From positions 1 to 37,865 of the forward strand of contig JAJDCB010000002.1 of NCBI GenBank assembly GCA_029261065.1: a DNA stretch of 37,865 nt. The letters are read 5' to 3'. The notes under the pieces were generated by a model. It searched no databases. It worked only from the letters and a program-made list of their open reading frames with translations, and was not told the DNA's origin. Of the stretch, positions 1-8,315 are shown in pieces (positions within the stretch are counted from its first letter, which is position 1; each line of letters opens with the position of its first letter). The DNA comes from Candidatus Omnitrophota bacterium (GTDB taxonomy: Bacteria > Omnitrophota > Gorgyraeia > Zapsychrales > Zapsychraceae). A program made the position numbers and the translations under genes.

Positions 1-993
1 CCCCCCCACCTTAAGCCCCCCTGTTTGCAAACGAATAACCGGATCATAACCTACATCTGAGGGGATAACACCCATATGCCCTGAGCTGACATTAGCGGGA
101 TAATACCGAGAACACTGTTGATCTAAAAAGGCTGTATCGACATCTCCACAAAATCTTAAGATAACAGGGTCATTGCATTTCTGTTGAATGTCGGCGAGAT
201 TAAGTTGAGCATTTTGTGCTAACCATTTTTCCTCAAAGGGATAAGTGGCTAAAATTATCCCATCACAATCTAAAAAATCTTTTGAGATTTCAACATTTGG
301 AAATTCAGATAACCACTTCATATCTTTTCGATAATTTTTTTGATTTCTCCTTAGATCAATCACACCTAACTCTTTACATAACGGTGTTATTTTCTGGGCA
401 ATAAAGGGGCCGAAGTCATTGTTGCAGATCAAAATAAACTTATTGTTTTCTAAACACAATCCCGCATCCAAAATCAGACGTATCGCCATGTCGCCTAAAT
501 ACTCAAAAACACCAACTTGCGCGTGGCGTTCATTAACAGCCCCAATAGGAATGTTATGCACGCGAGCATATTCTATATCAACATCAGAGGATCTAAACTC
601 CCACTTCTCATACATAAGAGAGATGACGGCACCCTTATTCAAAAACTTTAATTTCTCTTCATCAAGCGGTCTTAAATGACCAGAGTTCGTGATAATATCA
701 ATCTCTTGGAGAACGCTGGGCGTAAGCTCCTCTATATATTCAATCTTGATTTCTGGAAAATTTTTTAACTGCTCATGATGATATTGAAAAATGTCGACTA
801 CCCTTCCATATTTCGTATCTTTGGCATAAGCATAAACTTGAGCCCCCGCTACAGCAGCAATAATAGGTGTGACACAATAAGGGCCACTAGCAGCTTCCGT
901 TAAAACAACCTTACCCTTAAGGTCTAATTCCAACTGAGATATACTTTGATTAATTTTTTCTTTGAAACGAGAATTTGAAGTTTGCGTAATCAT
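1..993 (-). CDS. Rossmann-like conserved protein of a sugar/polysaccharide operon (3' end outside window)
   Basis: The frame opens at an ATG at 993 and runs to base 1 without a stop (331 codons seen), so the C-terminus lies outside the window. I do not recognise a named enzyme. Visible landmarks are TEAASGPYCVTP (about residues 32-43) followed by AAVAGAQVYAYAKDTKYG, which looks like a nucleotide-binding beta-alpha-beta unit, then TNSGHLRPLD (about 102-111) and VNERH (about 153-157). This arrangement recalls NAD-binding Rossmann proteins of the adenosylhomocysteinase or hydroxyacid-dehydrogenase type. From memory, similar unassigned proteins occur in O-antigen or capsule clusters. It starts 14 bp after the stop of the aminotransferase and is probably co-transcribed with it, which suggests a role in making or attaching a modified sugar. 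No strong Shine-Dalgarno is visible. The reality of the gene is well supported; the function is inference. Confidence 0.75.
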   Translation of the reverse strand, partial: MITQTSNSRFKEKINQSISQLELDLKGKVVLTEAASGPYCVTPIIAAVAGAQVYAYAKDTKYGRVVDIFQYHHEQLKNFPEIKIEYIEELTPSVLQEIDIITNSGHLRPLDEEKLKFLNKGAVISLMYEKWEFRSSDVDIEYARVHNIPIGAVNERHAQVGVFEYLGDMAIRLILDAGLCLENNKFILICNNDFGPFIAQKITPLCKELGVIDLRRNQKNYRKDMKWLSEFPNVEISKDFLDCDGIILATYPFEEKWLAQNAQLNLADIQQKCNDPVILRFCGDVDTAFLDQQCSRYYPANVSSGHMGVIPSDVGYDPVIRLQTGGLKVGG

Positions 994-1007
994 GTGTGAC
1001 GGTTCAT

Positions 1008-2309
1008 TTATGATTCAACGGCTTGACTTAAGGTTTGAAAAACATAACGAATATCATCTTCACTCATCTGATAATAAAGAGGCAATATCAAACTTCTTGC
1101 ACGAATATCCTCAGAAGAGGCTAGTGTCCAATAGGAAGAGCGATAAGGGCGTTCTTGATGAGAATTCATAATACCAGGACGAGTGGTAACACCTTCATCT
1201 AAACACAATTGCATAATCGTATCTCTCGTCTTTTTAACATCCTCTGATAAAATAATAGGGAAACTCTGCCAATTGCTTTTTGCAAAAGATTCTTCAAAAG
1301 CCACATCCGCCCAGGAAACCGTTTGAAATAAAGATTTATATTGAGCAGCCAATTCCCTTCTGCGAGCAACAATTCCATCCAATTTCTTTAACTGAACCAT
1401 GCCCATTGCCGCTTGAATATCCGTCATACGATAATTGTAACCAACCTCAGGATATTCTTCTACCATAACAGATGAGGATTGATGACGCTCTAAATCTGAA
1501 ATGCTCATACCCTGATGACGCAGAAAATGTAACCGTTTAGAATACGCCTCATCATTGGTTGTAACTATTCCCCCTTCACCTGTTGTAATCAATTTTCTTG
1601 GATGAAAAGAAAAACAGGCCATGTCACTAACGCCTGAGCCTACCTTTAGCCAACTCGAGCCCTGATCTAAAGAAATTTCAGAACCCGCTGCACACGCAGC
1701 ATCTTCAACGACTGGCAGATTAAAACGTTTAGCTAAAGGTAAAATGGAAGCCATATCACAAGGCATTCCCATTTGATGAACAACCAAAATCGCGGCCACG
1801 CGGCCCCTCTCCTCTGGCTTTATACCATTAATTAGAGAAGAAGACTTTAAGGGAGACCCTTCTGTTAATATCTTTTCAAAATCATTAAAAAATATTCCGA
1901 TTTCTTCTCTTTGCTGACATTGTTGAGTCAAAATTTTCGTGAGGTGAGCTACATCTATATTAACCGTGCGAGGATTGATATCAACAAAAACGGGTTCCGC
2001 TAAGAGATAACGAATGCTATTGGCTGTTGCAATAAAGGAATGGCTAACGGTCACTACGACATTGCCTGGTTTAATATCAAGTGTTTTAAGGGCTAGATGA
2101 AGAGCACTCGTACAACTGGAGGTTGCACACGCGAAAGACGAGCCTACATATTGGGCAAATGATTCTTCAAAGGCTTTCACCTTTGGCCCTTGAGTGACCC
2201 ACCCGGAACGGATAACATCCGCAGCGGCCGCAGCCTCCTCCTCGCCAATTAATGGTTTGGCGATAGGAATTAAGCGACGCTCATGTTTTCTGTGTGTTGA
2301 TTGAGCCAA
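1008..2309 (-). CDS. DegT/DnrJ/EryC1/StrS-family PLP-dependent sugar aminotransferase
   Basis: A 433-residue member of the DegT/DnrJ/EryC1 family, which transfers an amino group from glutamate to a keto-sugar nucleotide for O-antigen, capsule or glycoprotein sugars. Visible family signatures are IPIAKPLIGEEE near the N-terminus, RSGWVTQGPKV, the VEDAACAAGSEI segment (the Asp binds the PLP pyridine N in this family) and FSFHPRKLITTGEGG, whose Lys239 is the expected PLP Schiff-base lysine. It is longer than the usual 370-390 residues because of extra sequence of about 35 residues at roughly 125-170, before AILVVHQMGMP. The ATG at 2309 is the only usable start before the conserved core and makes a 40-bp overlap with the upstream epimerase gene, a sign of tight coupling. 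The exact sugar substrate cannot be read from the sequence. Confidence 0.92.
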   Translation of the reverse strand: MAQSTHRKHERRLIPIAKPLIGEEEAAAAADVIRSGWVTQGPKVKAFEESFAQYVGSSFACATSSCTSALHLALKTLDIKPGNVVVTVSHSFIATANSIRYLLAEPVFVDINPRTVNIDVAHLTKILTQQCQQREEIGIFFNDFEKILTEGSPLKSSSLINGIKPEERGRVAAILVVHQMGMPCDMASILPLAKRFNLPVVEDAACAAGSEISLDQGSSWLKVGSGVSDMACFSFHPRKLITTGEGGIVTTNDEAYSKRLHFLRHQGMSISDLERHQSSSVMVEEYPEVGYNYRMTDIQAAMGMVQLKKLDGIVARRRELAAQYKSLFQTVSWADVAFEESFAKSNWQSFPIILSEDVKKTRDTIMQLCLDEGVTTRPGIMNSHQERPYRSSYWTLASSEDIRARSLILPLYYQMSEDDIRYVFQTLSQAVES

Positions 2310-3256
2310 TGGACTAATCTTGTTAAACCCTCTTTTAATGACACTTGAGATTCAAACCCCATTAACTGTGATGCCTTAGAGACATCTGCCAGACGACGCA
2401 TAACTTCTACCTTTTTTCGAGATTCGGGTAGAGGAATAAATGTTGGCTTTAAATCCGATTCCATAACTTCAAGAAGAGCATAACATAACTCTTCTAATGA
2501 TGTCTCCACATGACTAGCAACATTAAAAACTTCTCCTGTAATATCCGTTTTTAACGCTTCAATAGTCGCCCGCGCAATTTCATCAACATAAATAAAATCC
2601 ATCGTCTGCTTACCATCCCCATAAATTAATGGCGGCTTGCCTGCTTTGATAAGATTGTACCAACGCACCAAAACCTCTGTATACTTCCCATGCGTATCCA
2701 TACGCGGACCATAAATATTAAAATAACGAAGAGCATTAAACTTTAAACCATACATCTCCTGAAACGAACGGCACATTAATTCATTGGCCATTTTCGCAGC
2801 TCCATAAAGCGTAAAATTATTATAAGGGTGATGGTTCTCAGCGGTAGGAAATTCATCGGCCTGTCCATAGATAGATGCTGAAGAAGAAAAAATAAGTCTT
2901 TTAATATTATTTTTCACACACGCTTCTAAAACATTAAACGTCCCATCATACATAACCTCCAAGGCATGGCGAGGTTCGGCCACACAATGCGTGATGCGAA
3001 GAGCAGCCAAATGAAAACAATAATCCATGCCAGCGCTTAATTGATTGACTAAATCGCGATCACGAATATCTCCATCGACTAATGTAACACGAGTCGTTCC
3101 AAGCGCCTTAAAAATATTCTCTCTTGATCCACGAATCAGATTATCAACAATGACAATCTCTTTGACGTCCTGTTGAAGTAATTGTTCCACCACAAAAGAA
3201 CCGACAAAACCGGCTCCTCCTGTGATAAAAATACGTGTACTTTTGAGTGAATTCAC
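2270..3256 (-). CDS. NAD-dependent epimerase/dehydratase (extended SDR)
   Basis: A 328-residue extended short-chain dehydrogenase/reductase of the GalE/WcaG type, acting on nucleotide-sugars in the cytosol. The N-terminal Rossmann motif is ITGGAGFVGSFVVEQLL (TGxxGxxG, about residues 11-27). An Asp-rich DNLIRGSRENI segment follows, typical of NAD selectivity. SSSASIYG carries the catalytic Ser region and Y151-GAA-K155 is the YxxxK catalytic pair. RYFNIYGPR and DFIYVDE are substrate-binding landmarks of the family. The gene lies 13 bp after the lipoprotein gene and overlaps the aminotransferase by 40 bp, so the epimerase and aminotransferase probably act in sequence on one sugar. Whether it is a 4-epimerase or a dehydratase cannot be settled here. 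Confidence 0.92.
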   Translation of the reverse strand: MNSLKSTRIFITGGAGFVGSFVVEQLLQQDVKEIVIVDNLIRGSRENIFKALGTTRVTLVDGDIRDRDLVNQLSAGMDYCFHLAALRITHCVAEPRHALEVMYDGTFNVLEACVKNNIKRLIFSSSASIYGQADEFPTAENHHPYNNFTLYGAAKMANELMCRSFQEMYGLKFNALRYFNIYGPRMDTHGKYTEVLVRWYNLIKAGKPPLIYGDGKQTMDFIYVDEIARATIEALKTDITGEVFNVASHVETSLEELCYALLEVMESDLKPTFIPLPESRKKVEVMRRLADVSKASQLMGFESQVSLKEGLTRLVHWLNQHTENMSVA

Positions 3257-3269
3257 TTAAACTTTTAAC

Positions 3270-3980
3270 CTAGTAGAATGTGGGTTGATGTTGGAGAGCC
3301 TCGACCTTACTTTCTTTTTCGTCCTTACCTTCTGTACCATTGTTTTGTGCTCGATCAAGAGCATCCCGCAGCAAATAAGACCAATATTTAAAAGCATCAT
3401 CTATATCTGACCACTTATTAACCACACCAGAAAAACCCCACTTCTCTCCAGCCTGGGAATCTATAAAAACGGCTAATTGCTCTTGTGATCGGGAGTCTAA
3501 AAATTCGGCCTCAACAGACGCTTGACCGACAAACAATGGCAACTTTAAAGATTGTGAAGAATTTTTAGCAGCACTATTGCTAGGCTTTAAATTAGTGATA
3601 GCAGCCCTGACACGTAGGACATCAGGACCGGGTTGATTAACGAGAGGGTACTTGCCTTCAAGAGCATCTTTTAAAGCTACATAAAACTTTACTTTCATCT
3701 TCTTTATATCCTCTTGAGATAACGCCATGCGTTTATGATCCGAATGAAAATGTATTTCTATTGGTTCAAATAGTAATTTTTTATAACTATGCAGTCTCTT
3801 GTTAGGCGTTTTATATACTAACGCTCCATTTTTATCCTGTTCATTAATCATTTTAGGATAATCTTTAAGAAACTTTGAATTTGAGCCATTGCCATTGGTA
3901 CTACATCCGCTGCAAATACAAAACATCAATATGATAAAGAATAACGTCTTAAATTTACTACTGGCACTATCGAAACACAT
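3270..3980 (-). CDS. DUF3313-like lipoprotein
   Basis: A 236-residue lipoprotein. Residues about 11-26 are a hydrophobic signal ending in the lipobox CSGC, so the mature protein should begin at that Cys and be lipid-anchored. The body (YKTPNKRLHSYKKLLFEPIE, then a helix with MKVKFYVALKDALEG and DVLRVRAAITNLKPSN) resembles the DUF3313 family of outer-membrane lipoproteins of unknown function. The C-terminus (about 215-236) is charged and low in complexity. The start has a strong GGAGG Shine-Dalgarno, and a good sigma70-type promoter lies upstream at 4065-4093. It is the first gene of a run that continues into the epimerase, aminotransferase and Rossmann genes with gaps of 14 bp or less. Its link to sugar metabolism is positional only. 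Confidence 0.8.
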   Translation of the reverse strand: MCFDSASSKFKTLFFIILMFCICSGCSTNGNGSNSKFLKDYPKMINEQDKNGALVYKTPNKRLHSYKKLLFEPIEIHFHSDHKRMALSQEDIKKMKVKFYVALKDALEGKYPLVNQPGPDVLRVRAAITNLKPSNSAAKNSSQSLKLPLFVGQASVEAEFLDSRSQEQLAVFIDSQAGEKWGFSGVVNKWSDIDDAFKYWSYLLRDALDRAQNNGTEGKDEKESKVEALQHQPTFY

Positions 3981-4064
3981 GTTCTTCCTCCGTGGTGAAG
4001 TGTTTGAGGTTTTGGTCTGGGAGAATCTTAAGACACAAAAAGGATAAGATGAATTATTGAGAGA

Positions 4065-4093
4065 ATTATATCAGAGATTAAAGTGATATTCAA
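4065..4093 (-). promoter_or_regulatory. sigma70-type promoter for the lipoprotein-epimerase-aminotransferase operon
   Basis: On the minus strand, -35 TTGAAT (4088-4093) and a perfect -10 TATAAT (4065-4070) are separated by exactly 17 bp. Transcription would start near 4058, leaving a leader of about 78 nt before the ATG at 3980. No other promoter-like pair is visible in the short gaps of the downstream operon. Confidence 0.65.
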
Positions 4094-4126
4094 TCATTCA
4101 AAACACAAGAAAATCTTCTCTGAGAA

Positions 4127-5920
4127 TCAGGTATTATTCTTAAGCTGAATACGTTTTTGAATATCTTGAATATAGGCATTTATTCCTGGGTAGTGCGTTA
4201 AACTGGGGTGAATCGCATCCCTCAGGGCTTTTTTAAGTTCACCTTCTTTAAGATAAAGTCTAGAACGGTTATAATAAACTAATGGTAAGTTTGAATTAAT
4301 CAATAATGCTTTATTATAATCCTGTAAGGCGTCATCCATTCTTTCAAAATTAATATATATATTCCCTCGATTCATCAATACAACGGCATCATTGGGGTAA
4401 TATTTCAACGATTTTGAAAAATCTAATAACGCCGCTTCATAATCTCCTTGTTGAGCATAAATAATACCTCGATTGGCATAACCTCCATCAAATGATGGAT
4501 CCATTGCAATGGCTTTGTCATAGTCAGCCAACGCGGCATCAAACTGAGTTATAAAAGAATAGGCATTACCTCGATTAATAAAAACTTCGGCCTTAGTAGG
4601 ATTAAGCGCAATGGACCTATCAAAATCTTTGATAGCTAAATGATACTCCTTTTGGTCCTTATAAAAATTACCTCGATTAAGGTAAGCAATATCTTCATGA
4701 GGATTTTTCTCAATAATATAACTCCACAAACTAAAGTCGTTTTCCCAAACCTTTGTCATCTGATAACACTTAACACCCATCCCCAAAAACACTAAGCTGA
4801 CCAATAAGCACATAACTCTACGCCCGAGACCCCGGTTCAAAGATATCAAACGCTCAAAGATGACGCCTATAAACAATGATAGCCCCAAACTCGATACATA
4901 CATATATCGATCGGCGACAAAAGTTATATCCATTTTTTGGTCATACCGAAAAAGAAAAAAATTAGATAGTACGTAATAGCATATCGCAAAAACGAACCAC
5001 TTTTTTGATCTCCACTTTATAAGCAAACCAATTAAACCAACAAAAATGATAGCGCCAGATATATATGAAAAATTAAATATGGAAATTGGTTTTGGAACCT
5101 CATATAAAGGTATGAGGATAAAGGGCATAAAAAATTTCTTAATATAAAATGTTGAACTCCAGATAAAAAGCAATGCATTGTGAAACCCATCACTATCGAT
5201 AATCCTGGCATTGAGTCTGTAGGTTAACCAAGCTATGGCAGAAATAATGACAAAAAAAGGCAATTTCTCTAGCAGTCTTTTATAAGAGAACCTCCCCTCT
5301 TTAAACCAATCAAATAAACATAAAACTAACGGAAGACTTAATGCCATTGGTTTAGAACTAATGCTTAAAAGACCAAAAAGTAAACATAGCAAATAAAATT
5401 TCAGCTTCCCGTTCGAAAGAAACTTCCAATAACTTAACAACGCCAAAAGATAAAAAGCGCCATACAATAAATCTTTGCGTGCCGTCACCCAAGCAACATT
5501 TTCAACATGCATAGGATGAAGTCCAAAAATTAAGGCTCCACAATATGCAGCCAACAAAGACATTCTCATCATCCTAGCTAAAATAAACACCAAAGAAACA
5601 TTAAACAGATGTAATAAAAGATTATTAAGATGATAGAAGAAGGGATCAAAACCAACAAAATGATGCTCAACAGCAAAAGACAACAAAGTTAGAGGAATAT
5701 AAGTTCGCCCCACATAAGAACTAAACATCTTTGTGATATTTTGGAAATCAAGAGAACGCGTTAATTCAGTACGCGTCACATGTGTGGGATCATCCCAAGT
5801 GATAAATTGATTCTGAATGCTATAGGAATAGCTAAGAAAAACGAGCGCTAGGATAGTAAAAATTAGAAAAAAACTATTTTTAAATAAAGAGGGTGGTTGA
5901 ACAAGGGTTTTGTGACTCAT
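4127..5920 (-). CDS. TMTC-like polytopic membrane protein with C-terminal TPR repeats
   Basis: A 597-residue protein with about ten hydrophobic segments in residues 1-395, followed by five TPR units (about 405-575: YLNRGNFYKDQKEYHLAIKD, then repeats sharing xNRGxxY...A..DY..A). The first loop contains ITWDDP and a region ending YIPLTLLSFAVEH. An acidic DD in the first loop and a YRPL/YIPL segment are typical of the bacterial TMTC-like/GT-C glycosyltransferase superfamily, which uses lipid-linked sugars. In eukaryotic TMTC proteins, which are O-mannosyltransferases, TPRs follow the membrane part in the same order. I infer a membrane glycosyltransferase or assembly protein; donor and acceptor are unknown. 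TATAAT lies only 8 bp before the ATG (5929-5934) and no Shine-Dalgarno is visible, so a very short or leaderless transcript is possible. Confidence 0.82.
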   Translation of the reverse strand: MSHKTLVQPPSLFKNSFFLIFTILALVFLSYSYSIQNQFITWDDPTHVTRTELTRSLDFQNITKMFSSYVGRTYIPLTLLSFAVEHHFVGFDPFFYHLNNLLLHLFNVSLVFILARMMRMSLLAAYCGALIFGLHPMHVENVAWVTARKDLLYGAFYLLALLSYWKFLSNGKLKFYLLCLLFGLLSISSKPMALSLPLVLCLFDWFKEGRFSYKRLLEKLPFFVIISAIAWLTYRLNARIIDSDGFHNALLFIWSSTFYIKKFFMPFILIPLYEVPKPISIFNFSYISGAIIFVGLIGLLIKWRSKKWFVFAICYYVLSNFFLFRYDQKMDITFVADRYMYVSSLGLSLFIGVIFERLISLNRGLGRRVMCLLVSLVFLGMGVKCYQMTKVWENDFSLWSYIIEKNPHEDIAYLNRGNFYKDQKEYHLAIKDFDRSIALNPTKAEVFINRGNAYSFITQFDAALADYDKAIAMDPSFDGGYANRGIIYAQQGDYEAALLDFSKSLKYYPNDAVVLMNRGNIYINFERMDDALQDYNKALLINSNLPLVYYNRSRLYLKEGELKKALRDAIHPSLTHYPGINAYIQDIQKRIQLKNNT

Positions 5921-6003
5921 ATAAATGAATTATACAGCAAAAGCCTAACAATAAGAGGTTTAATTAAGGTTTTTATATAGAAACTACGTAAGTATTATTA
6001 AAA

Positions 6004-7137
6004 TTATCTAGGATTAACACCTTCTCGATAAACAATTTTATCAACGAGTTTATCGTCTTTGTACAATAATTCGAGTCTAACCTCTCCTTCGCGATCATAA
6101 TGCAAGGTTATTCCATTTTTCTTATTATTTTTGTAATTTGACATCTTCTTAAGCGTTCCATCTGCATAATATTCTTTAAGTAACCCTTCAAGTTTTTCAT
6201 TTTCCAAATTAGCTTCTAAGACGAGATGTCCATTTTCTTTATCATAAACTGAACTTTTTCCATTTAAGACATTATACAGAAATGCCCCCTCACCTTTTAA
6301 AGATCCATCCTCGTAAAAAGATTGAACCTTCCCCGCCTTTAATCCATTAACATAAAATTCTTTTAGCTTAACAATCCCTGTTGCATAATATTCTTTAACA
6401 GCACCATTTAACACGCCTTGTTTATACGTATATTCTTTCTTCCACGTTCCATCAGGATAATACTCGCGTCCCTTGCCTTCTTTTAATCCATCCTGATACT
6501 GCCATAAAAACTCTAACTCTCCACTTTTAACATAGTGTTTATAAACGCCATGTCGGTTGCCCTTACTATAGCCTTCAACTAATTTAAGAATACCGTCCTT
6601 ATAATACTGCTTAGAGATACCTTCAAGGCTTCCATTGACATAGGGCTTTTCTTCTTTGAGCTGTCCGCCCAAATAATACTCGCTAAAAAGACCATCTTTA
6701 CGCCCCAGAAGATACTGTCCTGATAATTTAATTTCGCCACTTTCATAATATTCTATATATTGCCCCTCTTTGCGACCTTTAAGATATTGACAGGCAGTAT
6801 TAAGTTGACCATTATTATAAAACGTTTCAAAAGCACCTTCAAAGACATCATTCTTATAATGACCATTTGACATTAATTGGCCACTCTTAAAATATTCTTT
6901 AAAATCTCCCTCCCTTTTATCATTCACAAAATTATATTCAACGCGAAGCTTGCCGGAGGCATAGAAATCTTTATAATCACCATTTTTCGCACCCCCTTTA
7001 AAGCTCGTTTGGCTTTTAACCTTACCATCAGGATGAAACCCCTCAACGATACGAGCAGAGCCTCCATCTTGTTCACAGCCAGCAACACAAAATACTATGA
7101 TTAAACAACTTATGATTTGTCGGTGAAATTGGTTCAT
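6004..7137 (-). CDS. YwqK-family (MORN_2-like repeat) lipoprotein
   Basis: A 377-residue lipoprotein: the hydrophobic signal ends in VAGC (Cys about residue 21). The rest is about fourteen repeats of roughly 23 residues with the pattern EYYxxGxLKxxxxYxxGxxxG. This is the MORN_2-like repeat of proteins annotated as YwqK-family antitoxins. In Bacillus the name-giver sits beside the YwqJ toxin, but most members, including large exported ones like this, have no proven antitoxin function. The repeats should form an elongated beta-sheet ribbon on the membrane surface. An AAGGAT ribosome-binding site precedes the ATG. No toxin is adjacent; the nearest gene is the degenerate recombinase. A second, non-lipidated member is encoded at 10564-11781. 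Confidence 0.85.
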   Translation of the reverse strand: MNQFHRQIISCLIIVFCVAGCEQDGGSARIVEGFHPDGKVKSQTSFKGGAKNGDYKDFYASGKLRVEYNFVNDKREGDFKEYFKSGQLMSNGHYKNDVFEGAFETFYNNGQLNTACQYLKGRKEGQYIEYYESGEIKLSGQYLLGRKDGLFSEYYLGGQLKEEKPYVNGSLEGISKQYYKDGILKLVEGYSKGNRHGVYKHYVKSGELEFLWQYQDGLKEGKGREYYPDGTWKKEYTYKQGVLNGAVKEYYATGIVKLKEFYVNGLKAGKVQSFYEDGSLKGEGAFLYNVLNGKSSVYDKENGHLVLEANLENEKLEGLLKEYYADGTLKKMSNYKNNKKNGITLHYDREGEVRLELLYKDDKLVDKIVYREGVNPR

Positions 7138-7174
7138 CTAAGATCCTTATGATTCATTTGATCGGAACTCTTAA

Positions 7175-7201
7175 ATTATCAAAAAATGCCTATTCCGTCA
7201 A
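7175..7201 (-). promoter_or_regulatory. candidate promoter for the YwqK-family lipoprotein
   Basis: On the minus strand, TTGACG (7196-7201) and GATAAT (7175-7180) match the -35 and -10 consensus at five of six bases each. They are 15 bp apart, shorter than the ideal 17. The pair lies 38-64 bp upstream of the ATG at 7137. Confidence 0.4.
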
Positions 7202-7272
7202 TATGACAGAGTACGCCACCTTACCTTTACTTTCAAAACCTATAAATTTGTGATTTTATACAAGGACTACGA

Positions 7273-8256
7273 TTAGCCCAATAAATGAGCATAACGCATG
7301 GTGGCGGCAATATCTTTTAACCCCATCAACTTTTGCAAACCAAAGAGATTAACTCCTCTTTTAAGTAAAAAAGCTGCAAAAGAGTCACGAAGGCAGCAAA
7401 AATGGAGATGTTGGTTCCTATTTAAACGCGCACAGACTTTGTGAAATTCCGAATAAATAATTGCTTGAGAGTGGGGTTGATTATTCTTATCTCTAAAGAT
7501 AAGTTGCTTATTTTGAAGGTCACCTATATTTTGAGAAAGTTTCTCAAAAATATTAATCTCTAGTGGAATCTCACGATTTAAGACTATCATACGTGTCTTT
7601 AGATCAATATGTTCTTTTCGCAGATTAATCACCTCTTGGACCTTTAGTCCCGTAAACAACATCAATTCAAACACAAATTGAAAATTCTCATCGCTCGCCT
7701 CTAAAAAGGCCAGCCTCTCATCATCGCTAAATACTTTACATAGACCATCGTTTTCGTATTTTTGCATCTTAACATGTAGCGTTGGATTGTCATTAAGATA
7801 ACCTCGAGCGACGGAGAAATCTAAAACTTCTCTTAAACAAAAAATCGTAAAATTAATTAAACGATTATTCTTTCTCTTTTCTCCAGTAACAATAGAAGCA
7901 ATCAAATGAGCTTTGTAAGCTTCAATCACTTTAGGGGTAATATCTGGCATATTTTTAATTGTTGGATAATGATCATGAAGAAAACAATTGAAATGATGTA
8001 AACTCGCATTTAATCGCTCCTTGGATTTGACGGTAAATTTATGAGAAGTAACCTTTAAGTACTCATCCATAAATTCAGCCCAATCCTTTATGTTGACGGT
8101 AAAGATATCGGTCCCCTCTTTTTTAAGAGATTCCGTAATTTTTTCGAGTAATTGCTCGGCGTCTTTTTTTGTAGATCCAGCTTTTTTTTGAAAACGCAAA
8201 CCATTACCAAAGTACTCAACATAATATTCATCATTAATTTTAATGATTCGAGCCAT
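7273..8256 (-). CDS. Tyrosine recombinase/phage-integrase-family protein with substituted catalytic residues
   Basis: A 327-residue protein with the lambda-integrase/XerCD layout: a short N-terminal arm-like segment (ARIIKINDEYYVEYFG), a SAM-like core-binding helical domain (about 50-165) and a C-terminal catalytic fold (about 175-327). The Tyr nucleophile is present (MRYAH, Y322), as is the second Arg (CLRDSF, R290). Three other catalytic positions differ from the family: Arg I is Lys205 (FTGLKVQEV), the His three residues before R290 is Cys287, and the His of the usual LLGH box is Leu313 (LMGLKD). The protein ends five residues after the Tyr. I chose the ATG at 8256; a TTG four codons upstream (8268) is the alternative. 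No phage genes or att sites are seen nearby. It may be inactive, a DNA-binding relic, or a divergent enzyme. Confidence 0.82.
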   Translation of the reverse strand: MARIIKINDEYYVEYFGNGLRFQKKAGSTKKDAEQLLEKITESLKKEGTDIFTVNIKDWAEFMDEYLKVTSHKFTVKSKERLNASLHHFNCFLHDHYPTIKNMPDITPKVIEAYKAHLIASIVTGEKRKNNRLINFTIFCLREVLDFSVARGYLNDNPTLHVKMQKYENDGLCKVFSDDERLAFLEASDENFQFVFELMLFTGLKVQEVINLRKEHIDLKTRMIVLNREIPLEINIFEKLSQNIGDLQNKQLIFRDKNNQPHSQAIIYSEFHKVCARLNRNQHLHFCCLRDSFAAFLLKRGVNLFGLQKLMGLKDIAATMRYAHLLG

Positions 8257-8315
8257 AAATGATACCAATGGTGTCTATTTAATTAGTTTTTTTCTAGGAA
8301 CTCATAGTGGCGAGA

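Noticed and set aside
216-1171. Plus-strand open frames in the first 1.2 kb
   Set aside because: They are antisense to the continuous minus-strand Rossmann-like frame (1-993) and the aminotransferase end, and have no domain pattern.
7273-8256. Integrase marking a prophage or integrative element
   Set aside because: No phage structural, replication or lysis genes, no tRNA next to it and no direct repeats forming att sites were seen.
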